A stretch of DNA of 64,000 nt from Owenia fusiformis (taxonomy: Eukaryota > Annelida > Polychaeta > Sabellida > Oweniidae), in assembly GCA_903813345.2 (NCBI GenBank), contig CAIIXF020000001.1:10887598-10951597 (forward strand). Direction: 5' to 3'. A model generated the notes under the pieces. It searched no databases. It saw only the letters and a list, made by a program, of their open reading frames with translations, and was not told the origin of the DNA. Positions 38,301 to 51,579 of this stretch are shown here, piece by piece. The position numbers and the translations under genes were made by a program. Numbering within the stretch: position 1 is the first letter of the stretch; each line of letters begins with the position of its first letter.

Positions 38301-40543
38301 ATTGGGATATTTCTGAAACTAAGCCGTTTTGGGACTTCGAATATACCAAGATATGTGTATTTGACACCAAATATCAATAAAATTGTGAAAATAGTAGTGC
38401 AATTCATTTTATAGCGACGCAGTATGCCTTAAACATTTCCCAGACCTATATATTTTGAGACTATCCTTTTAATACTGCGTCCCCAGCATTCATAAAAAAT
38501 GGTGTTCAAGATACACTACCCATGCAAATTACTTTTGCATCTTGGAAGCCAGGCAGTATCTGTGTGATTTTATAAAAATTCGGAAATGTTCTTCAGATAT
38601 GAGCCCCCTCTAAATATTGGGTGCGGAGGTACGTTTATGGAGCTCCTCCGTACCCAATATTTAGAGGGGGCTCATATCTGAAAAACATTTCCGAATTTTT
38701 ATAAAATCACACAGATACTGCCTGGCTTCCAAGATGCAAAAATAATTTGTATAGATAGTGTACCTTGAACACCATTTTTATGAATGCTGAGGACTCAGTA
38801 TTAAAAGGATAATTTCAAAATATATAGGTCTGGGAAAGGTTTAAGGCACACTGCGTCGCTATAGAATGAATTGCGCTACTATTTTCACAATTGTATTGAT
38901 ATTTGGTGTCAAATACACATATCTTGGTATATTTGAAGTCCCAAAACAGCTTAGTTTCAGAAATATCCCAAATTTAAATTCAAAAATAACCGTTAGCTCC
39001 GCACCCTCCACTCATTTGCTCCGCACCCAATATTTCCCACGGGCTCTGTCTGCATAGGGTGTCAATATGGATACTTTTTTCAGATTTTTTTTAATCTGTC
39101 AATAGACTCGCCATGTTAAAAAAAAATTGAAATGAGAACACCTGCCAATCTGAACACTTTTGGCTAGTCTCAGTGTTGTAAAAATTAGACAGGTTTTACT
39201 GTATGTTGTATCCATTCAAAAATTACTTAGTTACAAATCAGTGGATATATCCAGCTTTTATTCAAAACGAAGATTCTCCACAGTGTACTTGATGCTGTTA
39301 TAGATCACTCAGTTTGTTTTTCTCAAATGTGTGGCAAAATCTTCTCATATTTCATAATACATGTCTTCTATTATTTTACAGGGAAGTGTACCATGCCAAG
39401 AGAATGCAACGGGTATCTTGCGTGAAATGGTCAAGGGATAACAAATACATTCTATCTGGATCTGACGAAACTAATATAAGAATCTGGAAAGCTAATGCTT
39501 CTGAAAAACTAGGCGTTGTAAGTTATTAATGACAATAATACAAGGTATTTTTCATTCAACTTGTGTATATAATTGTCTGTTAAATCTATATAAAAGGGTC
39601 AATTCAATAAATTTTTGATGTGAGTCTCCTGGAAACCATATAAGATGTCTTTTTGGGTTCTCACCTAGTTTTCAGCTTTCTTTCAATCCTTCTATAACAA
39701 TCTCGGAAAAATATTGATATTCTTGTTGTAGTCTCATTTCACTCTTAGTTGAACTTCATGTCATATGATGTATTTCCAAGCTATTTTCTATTTGTAGTAT
39801 GAGTACTGAGAACTCATTTTTCCTAAATTCACTCACTGTGGTCAAACGGAAAGCGCATTGCTTAGCTGTAGCAACTTAAAATGATAATTTCATTGTAGTT
39901 GAAACCAAGAGAAAGGGCAGCTTTCAATGAAGTCACTAAGTTGAAAGAAAAATTCGTTCATCATCCCAAAGTACGACGTATCATCAAACATCGCCATGTA
40001 CCTGGTATGATTTACTCAGCGAAGAAGGAGCATGCTATCATAAAGGAATCACGCAAGAGGAAGTGAGTAGAGTTATTCAGCTCATGTTATTTGCTCATGT
40101 ATCAAACATGTTGTGTACGATTTTCACAAAAATTTGATGTTTTCAACAGTGTTTGCTTGTGCAAAATTGATGGATTTAATTTTTTATAATCTATACATGT
40201 AATGTATATTCTAACAAAATGTGCAATAACAGGAAAAATCTTCAGTCATATTGGCTATTATACCAGAAAATCATAGAATCTCATCTTTATTCATCAAATA
40301 AAAGTAATTTTCACAAGTTTGAAATGTAAATCTTGTTCCATAGTGATGTGTGGTATTAATTGGCTATTCCAAATTTGCCAAAAAAACACTGTTTACTGCA
40401 GTAAGGTAGGATCACCTCTCTTGACTTTCTCCTAAATTATTTGTTCTTGTTTCAGGGAGCACAATAGACGAGTCCATAGCAAGCCTGGGGCTGTACCATT
40501 TGTGGCAGAGAAGAAGAAACATGTTGTGGCTGAGCTAGAATAA
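32321..40543 (+). CDS. DCAF13: DCAF13 (Sof1/WDSOF1), WD40 protein, 11 exons
   Basis: DCAF13/Sof1 is a nucleolar WD40 protein of the small-subunit processome and a substrate receptor for CUL4-DDB1 ligases. Exons: 32321-32390, 34435-34634, 34873-34980, 35268-35357, 35749-35904, 36221-36381, 37712-37779, 38045-38141, 39382-39517, 39899-40062, 40456-40543. All introns are GT-AG with matching phases, and the product is 445 residues, the same length as the human protein. The start reads MKVKLLCRNPDEYIRET and runs into VPRNYDPALHPFEAAREYTK. WD repeats follow (LNGHRDGIHCM, GACDGEIRQWDLAKRTC, INAHEGFVRG, FATCGQQVDIWN, VLDVDYSPTGKEFVSGSYDK, GSDETNIRIWKANASEK). The Sof1-like C-terminal domain ends KKKHVVAELE. 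Intron 6 carries an 885-bp DNA element and intron 8 a palindromic foldback. Confidence 0.95.
36804..37688. mobile_element. hAT-like inverted-repeat element, DCAF13 intron 6
   Basis: The left end is CAGTGTTCGCGTTGACGCC and the right end is GGCTAGCGCAAACACTG. Both sides are flanked by CAATTG, a 6-bp direct repeat. CAGTGTT ends are typical of hAT elements, which normally leave 8 bp, so the assignment is tentative. Internal blocks ACGTCCCTAGGACGC and GCGTCCCTGGGAC are also mirrored. No transposase frame is visible. Confidence 0.65.
38212..39061. mobile_element. Palindromic foldback element, complete copy 2, DCAF13 intron 8
   Basis: This is the same family as 9088-9936, with the same CACCCTATGCAGACAGAGCC end and GCATAGGGTG mirror and nearly the same length (850 against 849 bp). 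It is flanked by TCAAT on both sides, a 5-bp target duplication. The insertion sits 70 bp past the exon-8 donor of DCAF13. Its transcript would fold into a hairpin of about 415 bp. Confidence 0.85.
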
Positions 40544-41637
40544 GGTCAAAGGTCAGCATGTAGTTAAGTGGGGCTTCATGAATGGGCCTGCATGCGGGAG
40601 GCTCCATTTTGGAACTCCATGTTGGGGACTCCCTGAAGGGGGATTCCTCATTGGGGACCACTTTTTGGGCTCCATTTGGGGAAATTTCCTGACGGGGGAC
40701 TCTATGAAGGGAAACTCCATGAAGGGAGCTCTGAGTCATGATGTTGTGAACTAATGTATAATAGCATACATATGATATACAGCAAAGGACATTGGATATT
40801 ATATATCACATTCAACTTGTGTGATACATTGTTAAAAATATGGACTGCTAATTATAAAATTGAAAAGTGCAAATTGTTCTTTTAAAGTGAATCTTTAAAA
40901 GATGAACATGGGAAGAGGATATATTTAACTATAATAAAAGTACAAATGTCTGTGTAAATAATTGTAAAAATATACGGTTTTGTAATTGTTATTCCAAGCT
41001 AATGAAGTTTAGTTGGAATATTGAGAAGCTCTGTTATAAGCTTGTTATAATATTATCTTAGTATAAGAAATTTATTTCCATTATTACCACCTTGTCGAGC
41101 CTGTTCTAAGGGTATTAGTACTAGTTTGGAAGGCTTATATTTTACTATGTTGATCTGAGCAATATGTGATGTCATAGTGGCAGGCTGTAGTAGCGGGCCA
41201 AAATTGATATTTCAGCCTGGTAATGTTCCCCAGGAAATGAGATAACGTTCAGTGCGTATAATTTTTGTTCAGTTGCAGTCCATTCTTGAAGTTTTTAGCC
41301 CTGGGCATAAGGTGGTAATAATACTAATGACCTCATATCAGCGGGCAATATTTCACGATATTGCCTTTTGAAATGAGGTTATTTGTATATTGAAATTGGC
41401 TTATTTGAGGTTGTATTCTAAATCCAATTTTAATATTTCCCCAATATTTAATTGGAAGATTTGTTGTATCTTGGATTTGTATAAGGCCACAGGAATATTT
41501 CTGTCCATTTTCAGATAGTTTTGTTACTTTAGTGTACAGAAATTCATATTGTCAGTTTCAAATTTATTTATTTCTCATCAAAAAATAGGTAACATTTTAT
41601 TTCACTTTTATGTTCTACACTCTGCATCCTCACTTTC
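40544..41637. other. 3' UTR of DCAF13 and convergent intergenic region
   Basis: The DCAF13 3' UTR starts here. An AATAAA at 40933-40938 is a plausible polyadenylation signal, about 390 bp past the stop codon. On the minus strand, GAAATAAAATG just beyond the stop at 41638 is a good signal for the convergent vWA gene. The phrase GTCATAGTGGCAGGCTGTAGTA near 41170 recurs with changes at 43205 in that gene's intron, so a dispersed repeat is likely. Confidence 0.5.
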
Positions 41638-44600
41638 TTATTCATTATATTCGCAAGGTGTTGGTTTGTCTGAAATAAGAAATCAATTATGCACAATCAA
41701 TAAGTTAAATATAGTATATGAATATCATTGTATATGTGGCCTTCAGTGGTTTACATGATGTTGAATTTTTCCATATACCTTTGAATTTAAGCCTACAAGC
41801 TCAATCACCACACATTATTTATCAATTTAGAGAACATAAAATGCATGGAAGTAAAATATTACAGTAAAACCTGTCTTTGTGAACACCTGTCTCTAGTAGA
41901 CAACCTTCCTCCACACATACTCTACTGACTTCTGTATAAATTACCTTCTCTGTAGTGAACACCTACCAACATTTAACATTATTTCCTGACAAAAATGTTC
42001 AATATACACAGGTTTTATAGTAGATCTGTAGTTGTATATTTGAGGGTCATACCATGTATATTTACTTACCGGAGCATATCTGCTCAGTTAGATATAAATT
42101 GACCAAATCAAGGTCTTCAAATGATCCATTCTCAGATGGTCTCTGCATGTCTACAATGGTGCAACCAATTGGCTCTGAAGCCATGTGCTTCCATTCCCGC
42201 TCATATCCATCTATTATATTATTGTTATTTGGAAGTCCTATTTTGGAGGAAAAATGATATGAAGTCAAAATACACAACCAACTGTGAAAACAATATGAAA
42301 TAATTAAATATATGAAGAGAAATGGGGGAAAAGGATATTGGTTAACCTGGGATTGCTAATTATATGGTATTTTAAAACAGTTGTTTTGTAGAAATTGCAT
42401 TTAAAATAATGTTAAGTAGAATGTATGTTACAAATCACCTGTTTGGCATTTGGGTAACATTTTTTCTGTTACTTACTGAAGTATAATACAATGAAAAAAA
42501 AATTCTTGAAACGTTATCCTCCACAATGGTACTTTTTATTATATTATTTAAACAAAGTAACAGAAACACGATTTTTACCAACTATACGCAGTTCTGCTCC
42601 ATAATCCTTTAATTTCTTGGCCGCTTTTATGGTATCTTCTCCACTATCAACTGCCCTTTGCTTTGGTTTCCAAGTTCTGCCATCAGTTGCTATTACAACT
42701 GTTTTCTTGCATTCTCTTTTAGATGTTTTAAGTTGTTCTAGGGCTTTCTCTGTAATATGCAATACATAAATGTCGTTCTCAGGGTTTCATAATTGTTCTG
42801 TAAGAATTATTATATATCTAGCTGTTGGGCAACAATTTTGGCAGCTAATGTTTTATTGGTGTCTTTACTCAGTCTTAAGCTGCATTATCTAATTCACAAA
42901 ATGATCTAAGGCTCTATTTACTTACCTAGGGCAATATGGGTTGAAGTGAATTTTGTTGTTCTAGTTGAGATTTTTTTCACAATTTTGATGAGATCAGTCT
43001 TGCCATGCTGTCCTAGTTTGGAATGGATGGTTACTTTTCCCCCATATGTTAACAGTGCAATCTGAAGTAGATACAAATGGGGAATTTGTTGAACAGAATC
43101 TTGATCCCTTTATGAAACTGGAGCTTTGAATTGAATATAAACAGTGAACAAAGTCAATATTTCACCAGGTATTTATTTGTTGATAGAATACCTGGTAATA
43201 TGTGAAGTCATAGCGGCGGCCTGTAGTAATGACATTCCTTAAATATATATGTGGTACCTTGCCCCCTTTTCTAAGTGTAATACTTTTCTGTAATGAAATA
43301 AATATTTTACATACACCAAATATATACCTGCAGTCCTTCAGTCCTATTGAGCATAGCTGGTTCCAGTATTGTTTTTTGAACATTCAAATAGTTTTTGAAA
43401 AAATCAAGCAAAAGAACAATATCCTTTGTCTTGATACTGTTTGACTTGTCCAGAATAAACACCACATCGGCAGCTGCACAACAGGGCTGCCCTACAAAGT
43501 ATTTCAAGCATCTTATTTCCTACTTGGATTGAAGATATTGATTTTGAGTTAAAAGATTCATGGTCTAATGTACAAAATCTAGAAAAAATAATTTGTGCAA
43601 GTTACATTCATTATTTTGTATTTTGAGCTTTTTGTCTTCTTTTTTTATCTGCTGAAATTGTCCATCATTTTCACAGTAATCACTGACAAGTTCCATGACA
43701 GAACAAAAATAAGTTGATTGCAAACCATTTCAGCTCCTTAGGTGAATGGCAAAAAGGTATACTTGTTCATGACATTCTTACCTGTTCCATATAACAAATG
43801 AATATTTATTGTTTGATCCTTATTAACCCCAAGGTTCGAACATGGAATCAACTCTGGATGATAATCATGTTGTCCAACATGCGCAATTCTTGGCAAAATT
43901 GACCACTCATCTACCCCACTTGCATCTATTATATTACTTTTAGTTGGAGGAATCCTCACCACTTGGATGTTTATCGAGCCTTCTCTCTGTATTTCAAGTG
44001 CTGCATTCATAGTTTTGGTTTTTACTTCATTTATGTCAGTATAGAAATCTCCTCTAGTGATACCATCAGTGAAGATTATGATGTGATCGGAAAAGCCATT
44101 CTTATCTTTATTTTTGAAAAGTTTTCTACATGCGTCTAGTGCTTTATATGTTAGGGCTTGGCAGTCAGTACATTCTTCATTCTTTGTTTCTCCCCACACT
44201 TCTTTTATTTTCTCAACCTCTGAAGACCATGGCAGTATAACTTTTGCATCTTTGCTATATGTCACCAATGAAAAACTTGGATTTGCAGCTTTGTCAAGTA
44301 TTGTAAGGATGTCATCTTTTACACTTTTCAGAACCTCGGCTCGCCGTTCTTCAGTCTCACGGCAAGATGTCTGGACAATGAAGCAGTAATCATCAAAGGT
44401 TTCATCTAGAATATAATAAAATATGATATAGCAGCAAATGTCAATATCAAGAACCATAGGGTGAAGCCTGTAGGGTGTAGATTATGTAGTTTGTATTTAT
44501 ATTTATAAAGCCAGGAATTATTTTAAATCACTTACTTTTGCATCTTGGTGGGTATGTTTGTGGTGACAGACGAACACCATAGCGGTCTCGCAAACTCTGT

Positions 44601-44668
44601 ATACCCACTGCTTCACTCATGGGCAGACTACACAGCATTACCAGTGTTGTGATTATAAGAATCGACAT
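41638..44668 (-). CDS. Secreted protein with two von Willebrand factor A domains, 7 exons
   Basis: Exons: 44668-44536, 44405-43782, 43491-43328, 43061-42926, 42749-42579, 42237-42070, 41669-41638. All introns are GT-AG with phases that agree, giving 475 residues. A signal peptide (MSILIITTLVMLCSLPMSEA) leads. The first vWA domain lies wholly in exon 2, about residues 50-230. It keeps the TDG loop (HIIIFTDGITRG) and a Thr (CTDCQALT), but at the MIDAS site it reads FIVQTSCRE instead of DxSxS, so metal binding there is doubtful. The second vWA domain, in exons 3-6 (about 260-460), has a full MIDAS: DKSNS, the Thr of HGKTDL and TDG of IATDGRTW. The last exon is 32 nt and encodes KPTPCEYNE, then stop. 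Extracellular ligand binding is likely, but the ligand is unknown. A paralogue lies at 61887-63663. Confidence 0.85.
41865..42018. repeat. CAGTAAAACCTG inverted-repeat fragment, vWA gene intron 6
   Basis: ACAGTAAAACCTGTCTTTGTGAACACC at its left edge is mirrored loosely by AATATACACAGGTTTTATAGTA. The same wording recurs at about 25090-25212 (GTGTTCACTATACACAGGTTTTACTG, split across the repeat) and 39150-39200 (GACAGGTTTTACTG), so this is a dispersed MITE-like family. Confidence 0.45.
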
Positions 44669-45289
44669 TGTGGACAAATGCAGCTTGAAAAGTATGAAGA
44701 GCAGCAAATGAATTTCAAATTATATTAAATATTGACAATTGCATCTTCATTTACTGAATAGAGTATTGAATTGATCATTCAATGCAGCAACAAAACTATC
44801 AAGAATTCTTAATTTGACAATAGAAAAAAAAATTTCTTGTTTCTCTTATTTCAAATTCTGAAACATTTGTGACATGTAGAGATATTCTTTCCAAATGTAC
44901 ATAGATGTGTGTTTTAAATGTTTACATGCAAAGCCTATTTCATCCATAAACAGAATTAAATTAGTGTAACTAAGAAGCAGTTTTCAGTATATTTTGTCCA
45001 TCATTTCTTATCATTTCTGTTAAGTAAGTAATGAAAGAATATATACATTTATTTCTCAGCAAAGCCTTTTTTCTGAAATATTCAAAAATTCAATCTCACT
45101 AGGAAATAATGCGAATAGAAAAGAAATTAGTAAAAACTTACCTGTTGTTCACTGTGTAAAAGTGAATCCTTACATAAAAATATCTAGTTTTTATACATTT
45201 GGAAATAATAGAATAAATTACTTTTACCACATTATATTGTGGTTGATCAGATTAAAACTCCTCCCACTTACACTGACTGTTCAATCAGC
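44669..45289. other. 5' flank of the vWA gene
   Basis: No coding sequence is visible. A possible untranslated first exon may lie near 45140, because CAGGTAAGTTTTTACTAA occurs on the minus strand and makes a good splice donor. Its acceptor would then be just upstream of the start codon at 44668. Confidence 0.3.
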
Positions 45290-46200
45290 TATATTATTTT
45301 TTGTTATACCACTGAACGAAGTTTGAGGGGGATATAGGAAAGCTGTCTGTGCGTCCGTCCGTCTGTCTGGGCGATAACTCAAATACCGGTTGACTGATAT
45401 GACTCAAATTTTATAAGCTTATGCCTTATGGCGATAGAACCTCTGCTCGAAAAAGAATTTTCAATATGGCCGCTTAATTCAAAATGGTCACCATTTGGTT
45501 CAAATTTTATATGCTGATGCCTAGGGTCAAAGTAGGTACGCTTAATAGGAGATTTTCAAAATGGCTGCTAAATATTAAAATGGCGGCCATTTTTCATAAA
45601 GAATGTAATCTTTGATAACTCAAATACCAGTGAATGGATTTGGTTTAAATTTTATATGACGATGCTTAGGGACAAAGTAAAATTGTTCAAGAAACAATTT
45701 TTAAGATAGCGGCTGAATTTCAAAATTGCAGCCATTTTTCTTAAAAAACGTAATCTTTGATTGCTCAAATATTAGTTGAAATGGCCGCTAAATATCAAAA
45801 CAGCGGCCATTTTTCTTAAAAAACTCAAATATCAGTGAACAGATTTGGTTCAAATTTTATATGCTGATGCCTAGGGACAGAGGAGCTACCCTGAAGAAGA
45901 GATTTTCAAAATGGCTGCTAAATATCAAAATGGCAGCCATTTTTCATAAAAAAACAAATACTCAAATACTAGTTGACGGATTTGGTTCAAATTTTCAAGA
46001 AAGAATTTTCAAGATGGCGGCTGAATTTCAAAATGGCTGCCATTTTTCTTAAAAAATGTAATCTTTAATCAAATACTAGTTGAAGGATTTGGTTCAAATT
46101 GTATATGCTGATGCCTAAGGATAAAGGAGCTACGCTGAAGAAGAGATTTTTAGGATGGCTGCTAAATATCAAATTAGCAGCTATTTTTCATAAAAAAATC
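45290..46200. repeat. ATGGCGGCCAT tandem-repeat element, copy 2
   Basis: The head reads TATACCACTGAACGAAGTTTG and GAGGGGGATATAGG, followed by GTCCGTCCGTCTGTCTGG. It then has about six degenerate units with AAATGGCGGCCATTTTTC, TTTGGTTCAAATTTTATATG and CTGATGCCTAGGGAC. It is the same dispersed family as 12048-13050 and 58590-59650, in the opposite orientation to the first. Confidence 0.75.
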
Positions 46201-46689
46201 TACATCTGCTGAATTGAACACTTTAAATATTGAATGCATCCTTTGTATATACAAAATTTACATTGAAAGTTTAAGGTCATGACTTTGAAATTAATTTAAG
46301 AGATTTTTGAAAGTTTAACCTTTAACTTATTAATACAATTTTACACCCATTGGAAAGACTGTACTGTGACTGGTTGAACTGAGTTGTATCAATCATACAT
46401 TTAACTGCATGTTGCATGGCAAATAAGGTACAAATCATAAACAAGGAAGTGCAAAATAAGATAGGTAAATAGAATAAATGATAGTCAATAGAAGACTTAA
46501 TTTTCCCCCAAAATTTTGACAATATTTGGCTTCTGACAAAAGGCGAATTATCGAAAACAAACAGAGATTTTGGGCACTCGCCCCCTGCTATTGAAAGCCC
46601 AGCTCTTGGTTAAACCAGTTGAGAGGTGGACAACAATCCCGGGAGTGTTTTTTGTTTAGCACAGCAAAAAATGTGTACGAATACAACGA

Positions 46690-47115
46690 ATCCTGACGTC
46701 AGGATACATACAGGATATGCACCCAGTGTGCCAAACCTGTATGAATCCTGATGCCTGGATACATACAGGATTGGCACCGAATGTACATATCCTGTACATA
46801 TCCTGTGTCAGGATTTATACAGGATTGGCGTGTGTAGGAATCCAGTATGAATCCTGCATCTGGATTCATACAAGATACGCTCGCAGTGTGCCAATCCTGT
46901 ATGAATCCTGATGCCTGGATACATACAGGATTGGCACACAATGTACATATCCTGTACGTATCCAGGCGTCAGGATTTATACAGGATTGGCGCGTGTAGGA
47001 ATCCAGTATGAATCCTGCATCTGGATTCATACAGGATACGCTCGCAGTGTGCCAATCCTGTATGAATCCTGACGCTTGGATACATACAGGATTGGCACAC
47101 TGTGTGCATATCCCG
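46690..47115. repeat. Left subterminal repeat array of the CACTA-like element
   Basis: Tandem units are built on GGATWCATACAGGATTGGCA and its inverse, TCCTGTATGAATCCTG, joined by short spacers such as CACTGTGTGCATA. Adjacent inverted pairs can form hairpins. The two open frames on opposite strands here (rich in CINPDTG-like words) are repeat artefacts. Confidence 0.85.
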
Positions 47116-48056
47116 GATTACATATCCTGCACATAATTTACAAATTATTGATTGCTATTGTTACTAAAATTTATTACAAAATCCATGTTAATTTGATAAA
47201 AAAACAATATTTCAATTTTTTCAATCAAACAAATAATCTACTTTCAAAAGTACCTGTACTAGTATCCAAAAGTGAATTTCATTAAAATAAGAATGAACAT
47301 TTTGCCATTATTCACAATTATTTTTTCCCTGGACTATTGTGATTTGATATTTGATGCTTAAGAAGCTATAAGACAAATAGTATATATAAATAGCAATATG
47401 ACATACTTTTAAAGAGCCTAATGTCTGCAACCATTTTATAACAGACTTTCAATTAAAAGCCCATTATAACACATAGTCGCAATGGTGGAGGGATTTGGAT
47501 ATTTGGAATTCCCCTGGCGATTTATCATAACTTATCTGTTTTCGATATTGTTGGTATTTTGCAACCCTTTAATATTCAATTAGCGCTTCAAAAAAGTATT
47601 GTTTTTCAAAAGGTAGGTCAAAAGGGTCAAATCGAGGTCAACATGACATTTTGTGATAAATTGTTAATGTGCGAAAGTACGAAATACGTAGTACAGGTAT
47701 GTTCCAGGCGTGACGAGGCGTTTTTATTAATGTTCTACGAATCTAGATTTTATATCACTTGAAACAATGCATAGCCCTTGGTGAGAGGGGGAGGGGAATT
47801 ACAGACATCTAACATAGCGTTTTAGTTATGTATAATCATTAATCAAAACAAATAATACCAATTAGTCCACCTTTCTGATTACATTTTGTCCATGTATTTC
47901 TGGACTTATTTACTTAAGCATTTAGCCAATATGATACAATTAACTACACTTGCGTCAGCCCTTCATCTCCATGCAAATATAATTGTATTCATGTTCGACG
48001 GGGAATAAGAATTTGTTTACCGGCACCCCTGATCATTATCAAGCCCCCTCTAGATA

Positions 48057-48273
48057 TCAGGCCCGTCACAGGCACGTATCCAGGGGGGTTCGAGGGGTTC
48101 GATTTACCCCCCCCCCCGCAAATAAAATCTTTCAAAATCATGCGGTTTTTCACCATTCTGAACACTTTTTAAGTGATTTCGGCCATTTTTGGACCAACAT
48201 TGGCACAAGTAAACCCCCCTTTGGAATTGTTCAAGAAGTGAACCTCCCATGGCAAATCCTGGCTACGGGCCTG
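48057..48273. mobile_element. Short inverted-repeat element inside the CACTA-like element
   Basis: CAGGCCCGTCACAGGCACGT followed by ATCCAGG is mirrored by CCTGGCTACGGGCCTG. It holds a poly-C stretch and a CCCGCAAATAAAATCT phrase. This GGGCGTAGCCAGG wording is a common dispersed repeat type in invertebrate genomes. It is not coding despite a 123-residue open frame across it. Confidence 0.55.
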
Positions 48274-51200
48274 CGTCATACTGTATGGCTAAAACTCCGG
48301 GCTTTCGCTGGAGAGGCGTGCCTTAGACTACCCATGACCCGGAGGTTAACTTAAAAGTAACGCAAGGTAGATAAAACTGTATTTAAGGGAAAAGAACTAC
48401 TGTACAGTGGGCCCCTGGCTTAGTCAAAATAATGTACATTTATTGTTTACTCTGGAGTTCAGATGGTAAAATAAGCAACAGATGAACTCTCTTCTTTTGA
48501 TAAGCTAAAACTATTGAAAGGATAATTGCTATTGTTATAATCGCTATTACCAGTGAAAATTCAAATTCACTAATGATGATTGATAATTTAGCTACAAGCC
48601 CCGCCATGAGTGTGTGAATTTTGGCTGAAATAGAGGGGGATAGTCTGGAGGCAAGATTTTTTGATTGCATATACCGTACTTGTTTTCAGGCATCATACTA
48701 TTTCCATGAGTGAGTGTCAAATTTTAGGACTCATTTTCCTTCTTTTCCTTCTCATGCGAATTTCAAATACGATTTGCAAATGCATCCTAAAATCTGATTA
48801 CGTTAATGCTCATCCCCCCTCCTCCAATGTGATGCCTGTCTACTATAATTACAAATGCGCAAGGGAAACAGTTTAAATGGAATGAAATGTATCTCAAATC
48901 AGTCTCAAATGCTGAATGCTATGGCCGATATAATTATTTGGTTCTACACGCCTCTTCATCATTAACATGGTGACTCTTCGACCTAGACCGTGCTTTTGTG
49001 TATCAGTTGGAAGACTGGTTTGTCTCGTTTTCGTCGACTGGTGCCTAGATGCATTTGTAGACGCAACGCACATTCCAGGGCGCACATTTCAGTACTATGT
49101 CATTTATGAAAAAATTGAATTGAAAGGCATCACATAGAGTGGAGGGGGGGAATGATCATGATCAGAGTTGTGGCTAATACTTATTGTTAAGAATAAGATA
49201 TGTCTGAAAACAAATATATAATATATATTGTACCTGTTGTATATGTTATAATATCAAAGTAAATTGGATTATTTATATACATGTCGTCTAGTTCGGATGT
49301 TATTTTAACAAATACAGCAATCAGACGGCGTATTCGCAATGTAACTTATGATATCAGTTCTCACATTTGTAAAGCCAAGGGAAAATGAAATCTGAATTAA
49401 AAATGCTTTTTCTAGCATCTTGTCTCAGAGTAAATTATATTTTGAAAATCGTTTTGACTCATAATCTTTAAGTGTACATACTAAATGGCGACAATGACAT
49501 ACATAGAGTCTACATATGCATCACGCGAGGATGGATGATGAACATGTACTTTACATCTGCACGTTGTCAATATCTATATCGGCGGTTGATGTCTCATCTT
49601 CCCAAAATAATTAAAGTGATAATGTTCAAAAACAGAATATGATGTGTATTATTGTCTTGCATCACTATAGGAGTAATAATTTGATTAGAAACCCGGGATT
49701 AGAATAACTCTCCGAATCTGAATCATATATTTGAAATCGAAGTAATGCTCCGGGTACAATGACCCGTGTCTTCACCATTTACTCTCAATCCTGATTATCT
49801 ATCAATGTCTCCAGTGAGTTTGCTTCTGTGTGCCTCTCCAAGTAACATTTCTAAATGCATATTTTACACATATCGCCGAACGTGGGCCCGGGACTTGAAA
49901 AACAGACGTAGACTTCGACAGTGCAAGGGGGGGGGATTATAATGTTGTAACTTTTTGTTTTGTCAAATAGCTGAAATAGTTTGCCACAAATTAGAGGCAA
50001 GTTTAAGAAATGAGACTAGAGGCAAAGAATAATTATATTCATAAAATCTAAAGTAATTCCTCGATGATCTCTTCTGTAATCAAGGTGGTACACTTCCGCA
50101 GTTATAAAAACAAAGACATACACTAAGTAATTAATCTTTTGTTATCATTTAATATTAGTTACTTACAGCATTAATTTGTCTTGGATTTCCAAGGTATAAT
50201 GTTTTGATTGAAAATCAAACTGGGAAACGAGTATGCTCCTTACAGATGTGAATATCAAATCCTGTGAAGAGAATCAATTCAAACTCACCCCCCCCCCCCC
50301 CAATCTAGTGTCTCTTAATTACAATTATTTCGCAAATGAAACAATCCAAAAATGTTGATATGTCAACATAATTTTGCAGAACTGAACGAAACGAAAGGTG
50401 GGACAAATCAGATTAAATATTCTATTCTGGATATGCACAAAAGGCAACAGTTGAAGAACTAAACAAAACAATTCACGATCCTACAACAGATAGCCGTTTG
50501 AGAATTCTGCTTTATGGTCCGCTTCTATAGTGCCCCCATTGTCCCTGTTTGAGATACATATGCTACAAGGAAGAGACGCTGCAGTAGAAGAATAGTAAAT
50601 CCAAAATTAAGATCATATTTCATTGTCTTAACATTAATACTTTCATGTAGTGTCAAATATTTAAACCCTGAGCATTTTAACATGTTGCATATTCGTCATC
50701 AAATCTGATCATATACCCCCCCCCCCCCCATCTGCAATCATGATAGAAATCTGACTTCCGGTCTCAAAACTGAAAAATAAAATTATCGATACCCTAACCA
50801 ATTGACCAACCGACTGAACCACCCCCGGGGAACCACCTACCCATCGATTGACTAATCAAGCAAACTACAAAACATCCAAGCAACCAACTTTCAAAGGAAG
50901 CGACCAACTTTGCAATCACCAGTCAACAGAACGCAAGAAACTGACCAAGCAAAAACAAAGCAAGCAACCAAGCAAGTGTGCAACCATATAAGCAACAAAC
51001 AAAGCGAGGAACCAAGCAAGCAGCTAATTAAGTAACTTTACATGGAAATACACGTAAGAAAGCAAATGAACAACAAAAAATCCAAGTTGAGGCTGATATG
51101 GACATCAACTGCACACATTTGATTAATTTAATGCAAATTCCAAGTTCAAAATGAAGCACAAAGGTTGACATTTGAGAACATAACTGATACCAAAAGGACG

Positions 51201-51579
51201 CGTGAAGACAAAGCTACATTTTCTAATTCTAGATGCTCTTACTGGGTAATACTTTTCAGGGTTACTTAAAGAGAGAATCAGATCTACCGAGCAAGCCAAA
51301 ACGTTTCAATATGTCTGACTTATATCACTCATTGCCATGTCTAAAAATCTCCAAAGTATCTGTATATGCAATACATAATATACCCTTCAACCAAGCTCTG
51401 CATTCTAGCACTCGGATAGTTGGTTGATTGACAATATTGACTTACACGATATGTAATGGCTAAACTGAAGTGACGATCAACTCCCCCATCCCCGGGCCCC
51501 TATCCCAGGTGCCCCAAATGTACACTCATTTCTTGAAACGGTCCTATTTCAATTCTTTCCGGCCTAGGGAAAACCTTTT

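Noticed and set aside
44114-44389. Plus-strand 91-residue frame opposite the vWA gene
   Set aside because: It is the antisense shadow of exon 2 of the vWA gene.
47983-48354. 123-residue plus-strand frame
   Set aside because: It runs through a short inverted-repeat element with a poly-C tract and shows no domain.
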